The position numbers and the translations under genes were made by a program. The notes under the pieces are model-generated. The model did no database searches, was not told where the DNA came from, and saw nothing but the letters and a program-made list of their open reading frames with translations. Source: Vibrio penaeicida (GTDB lineage Bacteria; Pseudomonadota; Gammaproteobacteria; Enterobacterales; Vibrionaceae). Taken from it: a stretch of DNA of 64,000 nucleotides. Position 1 is the stretch's first letter. Every line of letters starts with the position of its first letter. The DNA lies in assembly GCF_019977755.1 (NCBI RefSeq), contig NZ_AP025146.1, forward strand, positions 1 through 64,000. Reading direction: 5' to 3'. Positions 16,503 to 26,069 of this stretch are shown here, piece after piece.

Positions 16503-17395
16503 GCCTTCAACCATACCTACTTACAGTTGATAACCTCCAAAAGAGCTACGGTGATAAGACCGTTCTTAAGAACGTAAACCTCGCGATCAGAAAACAAGAA
16601 TTTGTCAGTCTTGTTGGACCGTCTGGCTGCGGAAAAAGCAGTTTATTACGAATCATTCTAGGTCAAGAACAAGCTTGTTCAGGTGATGTCATTATTAAAG
16701 GACGTCACATCTCTGAGCCTTCACCGAGTAGGGGAGTTGTTTACCAAAAGTATTCACTGTTTCCGCATCTTTCAGTGTTAGATAACGTACTTTTAGGCGT
16801 CAAGCATCTTGGTATCAATGGCAATCCTGCACCTCAGGCTGAATTGGTTGACTATGCCATGTACTACTTAGAAAGAGTCCTATTGCAAGATGCTGCGCAT
16901 AAATTACCTCATGAACTCTCAGGTGGAATGCAACAAAGAGCTGCAATTGCTCAGGCTCTAATCGCTAGTCCAGAAATACTGTTAATGGACGAACCATTCG
17001 CCGCACTAGATCAAGTGTCTAGAGAGCTTCTGCAAACGTTTCTAATGCAGTTACATGAAGAGTTACGGATGACCGTAATTTTCATCACTCATAGCCTAGA
17101 AGAAGCAGCTTATCTCGGAACACGATTACTGGCACTCAGCCAATATTACGACGGATACCCATCAGCTAAAGGTCACGGAGCCACCATTGTTGAAGATGTG
17201 TGCCTTGATGATTTGGCACGTTCAACTGACATCAAACACAAGCCTGAATTTTTGGAACTAGTTGCTCGAATTAGACGTTCAGCGTTTGACCCAGACGTTA
17301 TCCAATCTGTGGACGATTTTAACCTTACACACCCTGACTCGTTTTGTGTGAAAAGCGCCAAATCATTCCACTCACCAAATAAAAAGGAATTATAG
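16499..17395 (+). CDS. ABC transporter ATP-binding protein (nitrate/taurine/urea type)
   Basis: 298-aa cytoplasmic ATPase. Walker A GPSGCGKSS (residues about 42-50), Q-loop VVYQKYSLFP, signature LSGGMQQR, Walker B ILLMDEP, D-loop LDQ and H-loop THS are all intact. It resembles TauB/SsuB/NrtD-type ATPases, extended at the C-terminus by about 60 residues. The start at 16499 overlaps the preceding stop; an in-frame start 18 codons upstream would lie within the previous gene. It pairs with the permease at 24465 although seven genes lie between. Confidence 0.92.
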   Translation: MSLQPYLLTVDNLQKSYGDKTVLKNVNLAIRKQEFVSLVGPSGCGKSSLLRIILGQEQACSGDVIIKGRHISEPSPSRGVVYQKYSLFPHLSVLDNVLLGVKHLGINGNPAPQAELVDYAMYYLERVLLQDAAHKLPHELSGGMQQRAAIAQALIASPEILLMDEPFAALDQVSRELLQTFLMQLHEELRMTVIFITHSLEEAAYLGTRLLALSQYYDGYPSAKGHGATIVEDVCLDDLARSTDIKHKPEFLELVARIRRSAFDPDVIQSVDDFNLTHPDSFCVKSAKSFHSPNKKEL

Positions 17396-17397
17396 GA

Positions 17398-19062
17398 ATG
17401 CTCAAGTTATCTCTTTTAACTCTAGCACTTGCTAGTGCGACAGCTCACTCGGTTGAACGTCTTCCAGTCACTGCAATTGAAGATACAGTGATTGCAACAA
17501 CCAACTCAGTTAAAGATAGCCACAAATACTCAATGCCAATCATTAGCTGGGGCGCTGACGTAGCTACCATTTACGCAAATGGCGCAAAAGTGACTACGGA
17601 TGGCTCGCTCATTGCGCCAACGGGGTTCTATCTAGAACTAGAACGTCAGGACCGATTTCAAGACCAAATCAAAGACTATATGAAAGGGAAAACCCCATTT
17701 CTGCGTGGAACCATGTCGATGATTAACCTTGCCGCGGCATCAGTTAAGGGAAATGACGATTTAACTCCTGTTGTCATTTCACAACTTAGTTGGTCTGAAG
17801 GTGGTGACGCCCTTGTAGTGAAGGATGGCCTAAAACCTAAAGAATTGTGTGATAAGACAATCGCCATCAATGCATTCGGGCCACATCTTAACTATGCAAA
17901 CCGAATCCTTAAAGATGCTGGCTGTGAAGTGGATAAAGTAGACTTCTTCTACACGCGAGACTTAACGGGTACAGAGCAGACACCTGCAGAAGCCTTATTT
18001 GACGATTCAGTAGATGCAGCGTTTGTGATTACTCCAGATGCACTTGCTCTAACAAGCGGAGGTAATGTTGGTACTGGTGCTGAAGGTTCAGTCAAAGGGG
18101 CAAGCATAGTAATGAGCACTGAAAGTGCCTCAAAAGTCATTACTGATGTTATTGCGGTGCGCAAAGACTTTTACCAAAACAACAAGTCAAAAGTAGACTC
18201 GTTAGCCATGGCGCTTTTGAAAGCTCAAGAATCGCTTCCTACAGCATTGGCCCACAAAATGTTAAAGGAAGATGCAGCTGAATTGTTGTTTGATAGCAAG
18301 CTGGCAGTTGACGAAATTGAACCAATGGTCAGCGATGCTTACATTGCAAACTTCCAGGATAATAAGGCATTTTTCACTGGTGATTCAGCTCGAAATTTTG
18401 AAGTGATCAATAAAGAAACGGTTTCTGGCCTGCTTGCAATGGGAGCAATAAAGAGCGCCGGTACTGTTCTCAAAGCCGATATTGATTATCGACTTCACTC
18501 GAATGGTTACGCTGAAAAGGTTAATCAACCAAAATTTGATACTAAAACCCTCAGTGCAGTAGTCGATAAAAAGCAAAAACTCAACACACTGGATGATGAC
18601 ACGCTCTACAGCTTTGATGTGTTCTTCCGTCCAAACCAGCGCGGTTTTGATTCATCACTATATCAAAGTGAATTTGACAAAGTGATCGAGCTTTCAGCGA
18701 TTTACTCAGGCGCCGTCATCATCGTAGAAGGTCATTCAGACCCAATGGGCTACCTAAGAAAAGTGAAACAAGGTGAAAGCAACCTAGTATTAAGCCGAAT
18801 GAAACAAGGGCTAAAAAACCTAAGCCTGAGCCGAGCAACTGAAGTACGCCAGTCATTGATCGAGTTTGGCCAAGAAAACAACCTTTTCCTAGACCCTTCA
18901 CAATTCTCTGTCGTTGGACACGGGATCAGTCAACCAAAAACCGGCCTGTGTGGTGCACAGCCATGTGCTCCGAAAAATGAGGAACAATGGCTATCCAACA
19001 TGCGAGTGAGCTTTCGTCTACTAAACGTAGAAACGGAAGAAACAGCATTTAATCCACTATAA
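17398..19062 (+). CDS. Periplasmic substrate-binding/OmpA fusion protein
   Basis: 554 aa. A signal peptide (MLKLSLLTLALASATAHS) is followed by a periplasmic binding-protein fold (residues about 40-320, with WGADVATIYANGAKV and DAAFVITPDALAL) and then an OmpA-type peptidoglycan-binding domain (about 400-545: SFDVFFRPNQ, IIVEGHSDP, LSLSRATEVRQSL, FSVVGHGISQPK). It would sense or hold a ligand while anchored to the cell wall. It starts 2 bases after the ATPase stop. A second protein of the same architecture lies at 19877. Confidence 0.85.
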   Translation: MLKLSLLTLALASATAHSVERLPVTAIEDTVIATTNSVKDSHKYSMPIISWGADVATIYANGAKVTTDGSLIAPTGFYLELERQDRFQDQIKDYMKGKTPFLRGTMSMINLAAASVKGNDDLTPVVISQLSWSEGGDALVVKDGLKPKELCDKTIAINAFGPHLNYANRILKDAGCEVDKVDFFYTRDLTGTEQTPAEALFDDSVDAAFVITPDALALTSGGNVGTGAEGSVKGASIVMSTESASKVITDVIAVRKDFYQNNKSKVDSLAMALLKAQESLPTALAHKMLKEDAAELLFDSKLAVDEIEPMVSDAYIANFQDNKAFFTGDSARNFEVINKETVSGLLAMGAIKSAGTVLKADIDYRLHSNGYAEKVNQPKFDTKTLSAVVDKKQKLNTLDDDTLYSFDVFFRPNQRGFDSSLYQSEFDKVIELSAIYSGAVIIVEGHSDPMGYLRKVKQGESNLVLSRMKQGLKNLSLSRATEVRQSLIEFGQENNLFLDPSQFSVVGHGISQPKTGLCGAQPCAPKNEEQWLSNMRVSFRLLNVETEETAFNPL

Positions 19063-19074
19063 GAGGGGCTCAAT

Positions 19075-19872
19075 ATGAAACGTTCAATGATATGCGTATC
19101 TCTTGTCCTTGCTCTAATGGGCTGTAAAGACGGTAGCAATTCACCCTCAAACCCAAAAGTATTGGTTAAAGCAGAGAATGAGCAGAAAGCGGCAACATCC
19201 ACTCAAATCGGATACGGTTCTGTCGGTGCTGCAAACAATTGGCCACAACTGGAACAACCTAGCGCAATGGTCAGCAATAACCTGCTGGCAAAAAATTATT
19301 ACATCGTTCTAGACGGAAGTGGTTCGATGGATAGAACAAGCTGTGGTAACGGAAATAGCCGTATTGACGTCGCTAAAGATGCACTCACTCAATTTGTATC
19401 CTCTCTGTCCGATGACACTCAGATTGGTTTGTATGTATTCGATGAGCATGGGTCAAACGAGCGAGCAGCGTTAGACTCAGGAGCAGCGCACAAACATAAG
19501 GTCATCGACTTTATTTCAAAAGTACAACCTAACCATGGCACGCCATTGGGCAGCAGTATCTCTCAAGCGTTGCGTTCACTGAATGACCAGGCTGCAATGC
19601 AACTTTCCTACGGTGATTACAATCTCGTCATTGTGACAGATGGTGTGGCAGGCGATACGCCATTGATGAACAGTATGGTCGACAAAATCATCGTAGAAAC
19701 GCCAATTAACATCCATACCATTGGTTTTTGTATCGATGATGATCACGCTCTAAATCGTAAGGGGTACGTTAACTACCAATCTGCTCAAAATGCAGAACAG
19801 CTGCTTACTGGACTAGGCACTGTCACTGCAGAAGCTGAAAGCTTCGACGTAGATACTGAGTTCAAGGAGTAG
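19075..19872 (+). CDS. VWA-domain lipoprotein
   Basis: 265 aa with a lipoprotein signal (MKRSMICVSLVLALMGCKDG; cysteine 17 as the lipid site) and a von Willebrand type A domain from about residue 75: the metal site DGSGSMD, later GTPLGSSI and VIVTDGVAGD. Cysteines (TSCGN; FCIDD) may pair. The residue after the lipid cysteine is K, so outer-membrane sorting is expected. VWA proteins often team with TelA and OmpA-like proteins in envelope-stress loci. Confidence 0.87.
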   Translation: MKRSMICVSLVLALMGCKDGSNSPSNPKVLVKAENEQKAATSTQIGYGSVGAANNWPQLEQPSAMVSNNLLAKNYYIVLDGSGSMDRTSCGNGNSRIDVAKDALTQFVSSLSDDTQIGLYVFDEHGSNERAALDSGAAHKHKVIDFISKVQPNHGTPLGSSISQALRSLNDQAAMQLSYGDYNLVIVTDGVAGDTPLMNSMVDKIIVETPINIHTIGFCIDDDHALNRKGYVNYQSAQNAEQLLTGLGTVTAEAESFDVDTEFKE

Positions 19873-19876
19873 GGCG

Positions 19877-21400
19877 ATGAGATTAGCGGTCACTGGAGTC
19901 GCTCTAGCGGCGATCACAATCGGAATGCTTAGCATCAATTTCTTTCTTGAAGAGAAGGAAGTGGAGCGTGACATTAATCTAAGCGACAGTTCCTCGTTCG
20001 AACGAAGTTTCACAATGGCAATGGATGACTGGATTGGTTACTCAGTCCTTTGCTCTAGCACGTTGAAGAGAAGACTTGCAGAAAAGAAAATTCATTGGGA
20101 GTGTGACAATGACAAAGCAGACCTCGGTGACCGATTTGAACGTCTAAAGAAAGGTGACGTCGACTTTGCTGTAACGACAATCGACGCATATCTATCTGTT
20201 GCGCAGGATTATGATTTTCCAGGTGTTGCTATTGCAGTCATTGACCAGTCAAAAGGGGGTGACGCCATCGTTGCTTGGAATGATGAAGTTAAGACAGTCA
20301 ACGATCTTGATAAGCCAAACATAAAAGTAGCTTACATTCCCGATACTCCTTCACATCATCTGATGCGAGCAATTCGTTCTCATTTTGCTTTAAGTTCAAA
20401 AGGGAACGATGTCGAAAAGAAAGATTCAGAAGGTGTCCTCAAATCGCTCAAGAACAAGGACGTTCACTCCGCCGTATTGTGGGAGCCTGATTTAACAAAG
20501 GCACTTGCGATCAATGGCGTTGACAAAGTGATTTCAACGGCAGATATGCAAGGCGTCATTGTTGACATTTTGTTGGTCAATAAAAACGTATTGCAGGAAG
20601 ACTTCTCTTACGTGAAGACCGTTGTAAATGAGTATTTCGAAACCATAAGCATTGAGCGAGTAGCGCCGAGTGCATTACTCAATGATGTAGTAAAAGCAAC
20701 CGGCTTCGAAAAATCCGATGTTAGCAAGATGATGTCGGGCGTAGAGTTCTCTGACTTCAATGACAATGCCATTCACTGGTATCCAGTTCATAAAGTTACT
20801 GGCCAGTCGTACATTAACGACAGCCTTTATGACGTAATTAAACGAACCAAGGATTTGCTCGAAAAGACAGGGGTTAAGGTTTCTATTCCCGATAATAACC
20901 CTCACAGATTGATATCGAGCAAAGTGGTAAGTGAAATTCTGAAAGACCGAGTAGCCGCGGGTACATTTGTTGAACCAGAGCCACAGCCAGTCACATTTGA
21001 AGCACTCACTGACAAAGAGTGGTCCAACCTAAAGCTTGTCGGCAAGTTGAAAACACCTGTCATTCAGTTTTCTAACGGTCGTAGCGAGCTATCACTAACA
21101 GCAAAACAAACGCTAGACATCGCGGTAGAAGATTTAAAGCATTACCCAACTTATCGTTTACTAGTAAAAGGACACACCTCCACCAGCGGAAATAAGGATG
21201 CCAATTTAGAGCTTTCTGAAAACAGAGCAAAATTCGTAGAGCGATACTTCACTTTGGCTCACGGCATTGACCCAAATCGTGTCAAAGCAATTGGCGTCGG
21301 TGGCAAAGAACCATTAGTTCGCCAGACCGGAGAATCATACAGGGCGTATAAATATCGCTTACCTCGTGTCGAGCTCATTCTTCTAAGTGAAGGGTTTTAG
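19877..21400 (+). CDS. Second binding-protein/OmpA fusion
   Basis: 507 aa. The N-terminal hydrophobic segment (VTGVALAAITIGMLSINFFL) is probably an uncleaved anchor, as no clear cleavage site follows. A binding-protein domain (about 45-270: MDDWIGYSVL, DFAVTTIDAYL, HSAVLWEPDLTKAL) resembles taurine/nitrate/urea-type receptors, and an OmpA domain ends the protein (about 390-505: VIQFSNGRSELS, LLVKGHTSTSGN, NRVKAIGVGGKEP). It differs from the 17398 protein in being membrane-anchored. Confidence 0.85.
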   Translation: MRLAVTGVALAAITIGMLSINFFLEEKEVERDINLSDSSSFERSFTMAMDDWIGYSVLCSSTLKRRLAEKKIHWECDNDKADLGDRFERLKKGDVDFAVTTIDAYLSVAQDYDFPGVAIAVIDQSKGGDAIVAWNDEVKTVNDLDKPNIKVAYIPDTPSHHLMRAIRSHFALSSKGNDVEKKDSEGVLKSLKNKDVHSAVLWEPDLTKALAINGVDKVISTADMQGVIVDILLVNKNVLQEDFSYVKTVVNEYFETISIERVAPSALLNDVVKATGFEKSDVSKMMSGVEFSDFNDNAIHWYPVHKVTGQSYINDSLYDVIKRTKDLLEKTGVKVSIPDNNPHRLISSKVVSEILKDRVAAGTFVEPEPQPVTFEALTDKEWSNLKLVGKLKTPVIQFSNGRSELSLTAKQTLDIAVEDLKHYPTYRLLVKGHTSTSGNKDANLELSENRAKFVERYFTLAHGIDPNRVKAIGVGGKEPLVRQTGESYRAYKYRLPRVELILLSEGF

Positions 21401-21408
21401 GGGGCGTC

Positions 21409-22182
21409 ATGGATATTTGTAAGAAAGAAGTGGATACGCTTTACCGTTCCAAAGTCACTAATGACCTTGCATCTCATGTGCTTGTGATCACCACTCTAGC
21501 GAATGGGCTGGCTCTAATTCTGTTCGAATCAATGCGACTGTTCTTTGGTGTCACCGCGACACTACTTCTGATTGCATGCGGAGTGAATTACTTAGTTCGA
21601 TTCGCAACTAGAAGTAATGACATAAAACTTGAGATCGCTGATCAACTTCGAGCTGAAGCCGTCATAAAACGTGAGGCGCTTTCACTAGAAGTGAAGCGGG
21701 GCCTGAATGAGCTTGGTGAAACATTGGCAACAAATCAGCTCGACTTGCTACACGAGAAGTTTGAGTCATACCTAACAGTCCTAAATCTGCAGTTCGATGA
21801 CGGTGAGCTAACTCATCGACGCTACCTAACTGCAGCCGAACGTTTGTTCCTGGGTGCCGTGGATTCGTTGAAGCAATATCTACTGCTATCTCATGCAATT
21901 AAGGATATCGATACAGAACGTCTGAACAAGCAGATTCAGTCCGAAGAAGACCAACTCACGATTGTTCAGCTTAAAGAGCGCCTGACTCTTTATAGAGAAA
22001 CCACAGACCGCAAACAGCTGATTTTACAAAGTAACGAAGCTGTCATGACGGCCCTGAACAAAAGCACCACTGAGCTGGCCAAGATCACAACGAAGTCAGA
22101 ATCAAACCAAAGCATCGAAGACAGCTTGCAGGAAGTGAACATGCTGATCTCAAGAACACACCTATACAACCAAAAGGACTAA
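21409..22182 (+). CDS. Membrane protein with long coiled coil
   Basis: 257 aa. Two close hydrophobic segments (residues about 22-60, VLVITTLANGLALILF and FFGVTATLLLIACGV) are followed by about 190 residues of charged helix likely to form a cytoplasmic coiled coil (QLRAEAVIKREALSLEVKRG; EEDQLTIVQLKERLTLYRE). No family recognised. It lies 4 bases before the TelA gene and may anchor TelA to the membrane. Confidence 0.7.
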   Translation: MDICKKEVDTLYRSKVTNDLASHVLVITTLANGLALILFESMRLFFGVTATLLLIACGVNYLVRFATRSNDIKLEIADQLRAEAVIKREALSLEVKRGLNELGETLATNQLDLLHEKFESYLTVLNLQFDDGELTHRRYLTAAERLFLGAVDSLKQYLLLSHAIKDIDTERLNKQIQSEEDQLTIVQLKERLTLYRETTDRKQLILQSNEAVMTALNKSTTELAKITTKSESNQSIEDSLQEVNMLISRTHLYNQKD

Positions 22183-22186
22183 CCCG

Positions 22187-23338
22187 ATGAGTACCGATTC
22201 AACGTCTGTAACTATGGACATGCAAACACAAGAAACGCTGAACAACGTAGAACTGAAGCCTGAAGTTCAATTGAAAGCGAAAGAATTTGTTCAGAGCTTA
22301 ACTGCTATCAAGCCTCAAGACTTAGATAGCCAGTTAGATGCTAATACCCAGGCCAAAGCATTGGGCTCGCCGGTTGAGTCAAATCTGAACAAGATGTCTA
22401 AGCTCTTACAGCAACCAATGTCAGTGTTGATATCTGACGCGGAAAGCGGCGGCGATGTTGCGGTAGGCCTACTAGAGTTAGAGGCTGTAGCTCGTGATAT
22501 TGACCCTAATAATTTCAATTTTACCGAGCTTTCAGGCTTCCGCCAGTTCCTTTCATATCTGGGAGTCCCAACACCTCTACGAACTTGGATTTCTAAGTTT
22601 TCATCAGCTGAAAGCGTCATCAAGTCAATTGAGCAAGGTCTGTTAGACGGTAAGAACCAACTTGAACGTGACAACACGACATTACGTGAAGATCAAAAGA
22701 ACTACCGTCAACAAATGTTCCTGCTTGATGACCATATTGCCTTTGCAGGCGAAGTCGTAAAGTTGATCGGCGAGCAAGTTGAAAGTGAAGCTAATCCTGA
22801 AAAGAAACGCTTCTTACAAGAAGAAATCCTTTTCTCTCTCACGCAGCGTCATCAGGATTTACTAACAAGTAAAGCCATCTATACACAGGGCTTCGTTACG
22901 AGTCAATTTGTGATCCGCACAAATGAAGAATTGGTCCGTTCGGTTGATCGAGCTATCAAACATACGCTTACGGCGTTGGGAATCGCTTCTAGTCTGGCCA
23001 TTGCCTTGCAACGTCAGAAGAAGGTCATCGCAGCGATCGATTCAGCGAAGCAAGTCACCGAAGACATGATCACTCAAATTTCTGAGCAGTTGCTGACGCA
23101 GGGCGTAGCGGTACTAAACCAAAGCCAAGAGCCTTACATCCAGGTCGAAGTGATGAAGCGCGCATTCGATAACACAATTAACGCCATCGATGATGTTTCT
23201 AAGTTCCGAGTTGAAGCGCTTGGGAAAATGAAAACAGAAGTCGCCGCTCTTCAAGATATGACCAATCAAATGGATAAAGAAGTGCACCGCCTTGAAGAAG
23301 GCGAACAGCAACGCAGTCAGTTCCACGTTGAACTGTAA
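22187..23338 (+). CDS. TelA family (toxic anion resistance) protein
   Basis: 383-aa soluble helical protein matching TelA/KlaA: GVPTPLRTWISKFSSAESVI at about 125, the acidic QLERDN stretch, QEEILFSLTQRHQDLLTSKA, a hydrophobic helical region (TLTALGIASSLAIALQRQK) and the final coiled coil. TelA proteins are known from tellurite resistance and phage/colicin resistance plasmid loci; biochemistry is poorly known. No TerD-type genes are nearby, so an envelope partnership with the VWA/OmpA proteins is more likely than classical Ter function. A terminator follows. Confidence 0.88.
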   Translation: MSTDSTSVTMDMQTQETLNNVELKPEVQLKAKEFVQSLTAIKPQDLDSQLDANTQAKALGSPVESNLNKMSKLLQQPMSVLISDAESGGDVAVGLLELEAVARDIDPNNFNFTELSGFRQFLSYLGVPTPLRTWISKFSSAESVIKSIEQGLLDGKNQLERDNTTLREDQKNYRQQMFLLDDHIAFAGEVVKLIGEQVESEANPEKKRFLQEEILFSLTQRHQDLLTSKAIYTQGFVTSQFVIRTNEELVRSVDRAIKHTLTALGIASSLAIALQRQKKVIAAIDSAKQVTEDMITQISEQLLTQGVAVLNQSQEPYIQVEVMKRAFDNTINAIDDVSKFRVEALGKMKTEVAALQDMTNQMDKEVHRLEEGEQQRSQFHVEL

Positions 23339-23360
23339 CTAATCTAATTCCTTGCTATTT

Positions 23361-23393
23361 AGCAGCCAGTTAAGCTGTCGGCTGCCTTTTTTT
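23361..23393 (+). terminator. Intra-operon rho-independent terminator
   Basis: GCAGCC, 12-base loop, GGCTGC followed by seven Ts. It lies between telA and the binding-protein gene, 18 bases before the next ATG, so it probably lowers or separates expression of the downstream transport and membrane genes. Confidence 0.8.
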
Positions 23394-23410
23394 AAAATGG
23401 AAACGAAATC

Positions 23411-24451
23411 ATGAAAAAGGCCATTCTTTCAACTGCTCTTACATCAATACTTTTAAGTGCCGGTGCGCATGCTAAAGAGACATTCAATATCTGCTACTCG
23501 ACCTATGTCGGCTGGGAGCCGTACGCTTTAATGGAAAGTACAGGTGCATTAGAGCGTGCAGAACAGAAATACAACGTGGATATCAATATAGAGTTAGTCC
23601 CTGACTACATTGAATCAATCAACCTATATACGCTTGGTAACTACACAGCTTGTGCGATGACAACCCTTGATGCATTAACCATTCCTGCTGTGTCTGGCCT
23701 TGATAGCTCAGCCATTATTTTTGGCGATTATTCAAATGGCAACGATGGCATCGTTATTAAAGGTGGAAACTCCGTTTCAGACCTTGCTGGTCAAGATGTT
23801 CACCTTGTTGAGCTGAGTGTTTCACACTATCTACTTGCTCGTGCGCTCGAAAAGGCAGGTTTATCAGAACGTGATTTGAACATTGTAAATACGTCAGATG
23901 CCGATCTAGCTGCGCTTGTGTTGTCGAAGCCCGAGTTTGCAGCGGTCACATGGAACCCACCACTAATGACCGTGTTATCTGATCCAGACGCAAACCTTGT
24001 TTTCGATAGCTCTGACATTCCAGGCGAAATTATGGATGTACTTGTCGCTCGTACAGATGCACCAGATAACTTCAAAGCAGCGATTACAGAAGCTTGGTAT
24101 GAGGTTATGGGATTACTTAATGACCCACAAACTGCAGAACCACTTATCGCAGAGATGGCGGCCAATTCAGGTTCGACCATTAGTGAGTTTAAAGCCCAAT
24201 TGCGTACCACTCATATGTTCTACGATCCAGCAGAAGCGACAGCCGCGATGGAGTCTAAATCAGTCAAAGATGCTATGGATTTTGTTCGAACTTTTAGCTT
24301 CTCTAAAGGGCTTTTTGGTCAATATGCACCATCACCGGATGTCGTAGGTATTCAATTCCCGGATGGATCAGTTCTAGGCGACCCTACTAACGTCAAATTG
24401 CGATTTACTAGTCAGTACATGGCAGAAGTAGCAGCAATGGCAGCTAAATAG
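23411..24451 (+). CDS. ABC periplasmic binding protein (urea-carboxylase-region type)
   Basis: 346 aa. A signal peptide (MKKAILSTALTSILLSAGAHA) is followed by FNICYSTYVGWEPYALME, YIESINLYTLGNYTACAMT, LDALTIPAVSGLDS and DYSNGNDGIVIKGG. These segments match the NrtA/TauA-like binding proteins found beside urea carboxylase genes, annotated as putative urea ABC binding proteins. No urea carboxylase or urease gene is present, so the ligand is uncertain. It precedes its permease by 13 bases. Confidence 0.85.
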   Translation: MKKAILSTALTSILLSAGAHAKETFNICYSTYVGWEPYALMESTGALERAEQKYNVDINIELVPDYIESINLYTLGNYTACAMTTLDALTIPAVSGLDSSAIIFGDYSNGNDGIVIKGGNSVSDLAGQDVHLVELSVSHYLLARALEKAGLSERDLNIVNTSDADLAALVLSKPEFAAVTWNPPLMTVLSDPDANLVFDSSDIPGEIMDVLVARTDAPDNFKAAITEAWYEVMGLLNDPQTAEPLIAEMAANSGSTISEFKAQLRTTHMFYDPAEATAAMESKSVKDAMDFVRTFSFSKGLFGQYAPSPDVVGIQFPDGSVLGDPTNVKLRFTSQYMAEVAAMAAK

Positions 24452-24464
24452 GGGGTATGGTGCG

Positions 24465-25283
24465 ATGTTATTTGAGTTATACAAATCACCAAATAAAAAA
24501 GTAAAAGTCATTCTGGCTGTATTGCCATTCATCATTGCTTTGGTTGCGTATCAAATGGGCTCAGACTTCCGACTGTCTGAAAATCCAAGAGACAAAATTC
24601 TACCAAGCTTTGCACAAATGGCTGACACTTTTGCCAATTTAGCGCTTGTCCCGGATAAGCGTTCCGGTGAAATTGTATTGCTCTCAGACATTCGCGCCAG
24701 CTTAACTAGATTAGTATCAGGCTTTGGTATAGCAGCAGTCGTATCATTGGCTTTGGGAGTGTTCATTGGGAGTTATAAAGGCATTTATGCCCTTACAAAT
24801 CCTGCTCTAACCTTTCTTTCAATGATTCCACCTCTATCTCTATTGCCCGTACTTTTCATCGTTCTTGGAGTTGGTGAGACAGGTAAAATCGGTCTCATTG
24901 TTCTAGGCGTGACCCCGCTGATCACTCGAGACCTAATTCTATATATACGATCACTACCAGTTGAGCTTACTGTCAAAGCGCAAACTTTGGGACTGAACAG
25001 GTTTCAAATCGCGCTAAAGATCATGCTTCCTCTTACTTTGCCGAAGTTAATCGACTCAGTGCGCTTATCGCTTGGCGCTGGGTGGTTGTTCCTCATTGCT
25101 TCTGAAGCAATCGCCGCGCAAGCCGGTCTTGGTTACCGAATCTTCCTTCTAAGACGCTATCTAGCAATGGACGGAATTATTCCTTATGTCATTGTCATTA
25201 CCACAATCGGTATTGCCTTGGACTTATCACTTCGCTTGCTACTTACGAAATCTAGTCATTGGTATTCATCACAAAATGGATAA
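24465..25283 (+). CDS. ABC transporter permease
   Basis: 272-aa inner-membrane permease with about six hydrophobic segments. The cytoplasmic EAA-type loop reads TLGLNRFQIALKIMLPLTLP, and LGAGWLFLIASE follows, as in TauC/SsuC/NrtB permeases. It forms the importer with the ATPase at 16499 and the binding protein at 23411. Confidence 0.9.
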   Translation: MLFELYKSPNKKVKVILAVLPFIIALVAYQMGSDFRLSENPRDKILPSFAQMADTFANLALVPDKRSGEIVLLSDIRASLTRLVSGFGIAAVVSLALGVFIGSYKGIYALTNPALTFLSMIPPLSLLPVLFIVLGVGETGKIGLIVLGVTPLITRDLILYIRSLPVELTVKAQTLGLNRFQIALKIMLPLTLPKLIDSVRLSLGAGWLFLIASEAIAAQAGLGYRIFLLRRYLAMDGIIPYVIVITTIGIALDLSLRLLLTKSSHWYSSQNG

Positions 25284-25295
25284 TAGAGTATCAAC

Positions 25296-25688
25296 ATGAT
25301 TAATAACGATCCGCAATTACATAAAGCCCAAAGAGCCTATCAAACCACAGCAGACAGAAAGGCGCGCTACAAAGAAATGAGTGAATTATTAGGCTCAATG
25401 ACTGGGTTTTCACTATTGGCATTGTGCATTTGCGCTGTTGTGTGGTTTTCAGGTAATCACGAAATAGACAAAGACGAGTACTCAACACTCATAAAAAACT
25501 ACTCGTGTGAAACGGAGGAAATCTACAAGAAATTTTTCTTCGATGATGGGGTTATCACGTATGCCGAAATGGACCAAATACCAACTATAAAGCAAATGAA
25601 AGCCAAGAACTTCGTACTACAGAACGCTGAAGAGTGCAGTTTAGAACTGAATCACCTGCAATATATGGAGGCAACTAATGTGCGATAA
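25296..25688 (+). CDS. Tandem paralogue 1, single-pass membrane protein
   Basis: 130 aa. A polar 40-residue N-terminus precedes one membrane helix (GFSLLALCICAVVWF) and a 70-residue outer domain with two cysteines (NYSCETEE; AEECSLEL) and the core DGVITYAEMDQI. It belongs to a set of four tandem relatives sharing a helix, then Y-x(n)-C-x(n)-D-x-x-I-T/S-x-F/A-E and a final cysteine. Family not recognised. Ends inside the next gene. Confidence 0.65.
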   Translation: MINNDPQLHKAQRAYQTTADRKARYKEMSELLGSMTGFSLLALCICAVVWFSGNHEIDKDEYSTLIKNYSCETEEIYKKFFFDDGVITYAEMDQIPTIKQMKAKNFVLQNAEECSLELNHLQYMEATNVR

Positions 25689-26034
25689 ACCATGGAGCAT
25701 TGAAGAATATCACAGTAAAACTGCCTTAGACGAAAAGAAAATTCGTCGGTATCAAAAGGTGATTTATGGTTTGTATTTACCAGTCATTCTCGCAGCAATA
25801 ACTGTAATTTGTTCCATGAATTACCATCAAATTTCTGAGCTTACATTTGAGGAATACGAAGAGATCTACGATTCAGTAAAGCAACTTGATTGCTTTCCAG
25901 ATGATCTATTAGAAGCCATCGAAGATGGGAAAATAACGTATTTTGAGTCCATTTTTCTTAACAACCTAGAATCAATTGGGCACAAAAACAGGCTCCACAA
26001 TCTGATGATTGATGGTAGCCAATGTGTTGATTAA
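25678..26034 (+). CDS. Tandem paralogue 2, single-pass membrane protein
   Basis: 118 aa; starts 11 bases before the previous stop. Membrane helix at about 30-48 (VIYGLYLPVILAAITVI), then SELTFEEYEEIYDSVKQLDC, EDGKITYFESIFL and a C-terminal GSQCVD. The cysteines suggest a disulphide in the periplasm. ITYFE is shared nearly exactly with paralogue 3. Confidence 0.65.
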   Translation: MCDKPWSIEEYHSKTALDEKKIRRYQKVIYGLYLPVILAAITVICSMNYHQISELTFEEYEEIYDSVKQLDCFPDDLLEAIEDGKITYFESIFLNNLESIGHKNRLHNLMIDGSQCVD

Positions 26035-26069
26035 ATCACTCATACAATCAGCTCATAGGAGGAATCCCC

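Noticed and set aside
19877..22182. Phosphate uptake (PstS-like) function for the binding-protein/OmpA fusions
   Set aside because: Such fusions are often labelled phosphate-binding, but no PstABC, PhoU or Pho box is present and the partner importer is of the urea/taurine type.
22187..23338. Tellurite resistance as the role of the TelA protein
   Set aside because: No terZABCDE-type genes are present; the neighbours point to an envelope complex, so resistance was not assigned.
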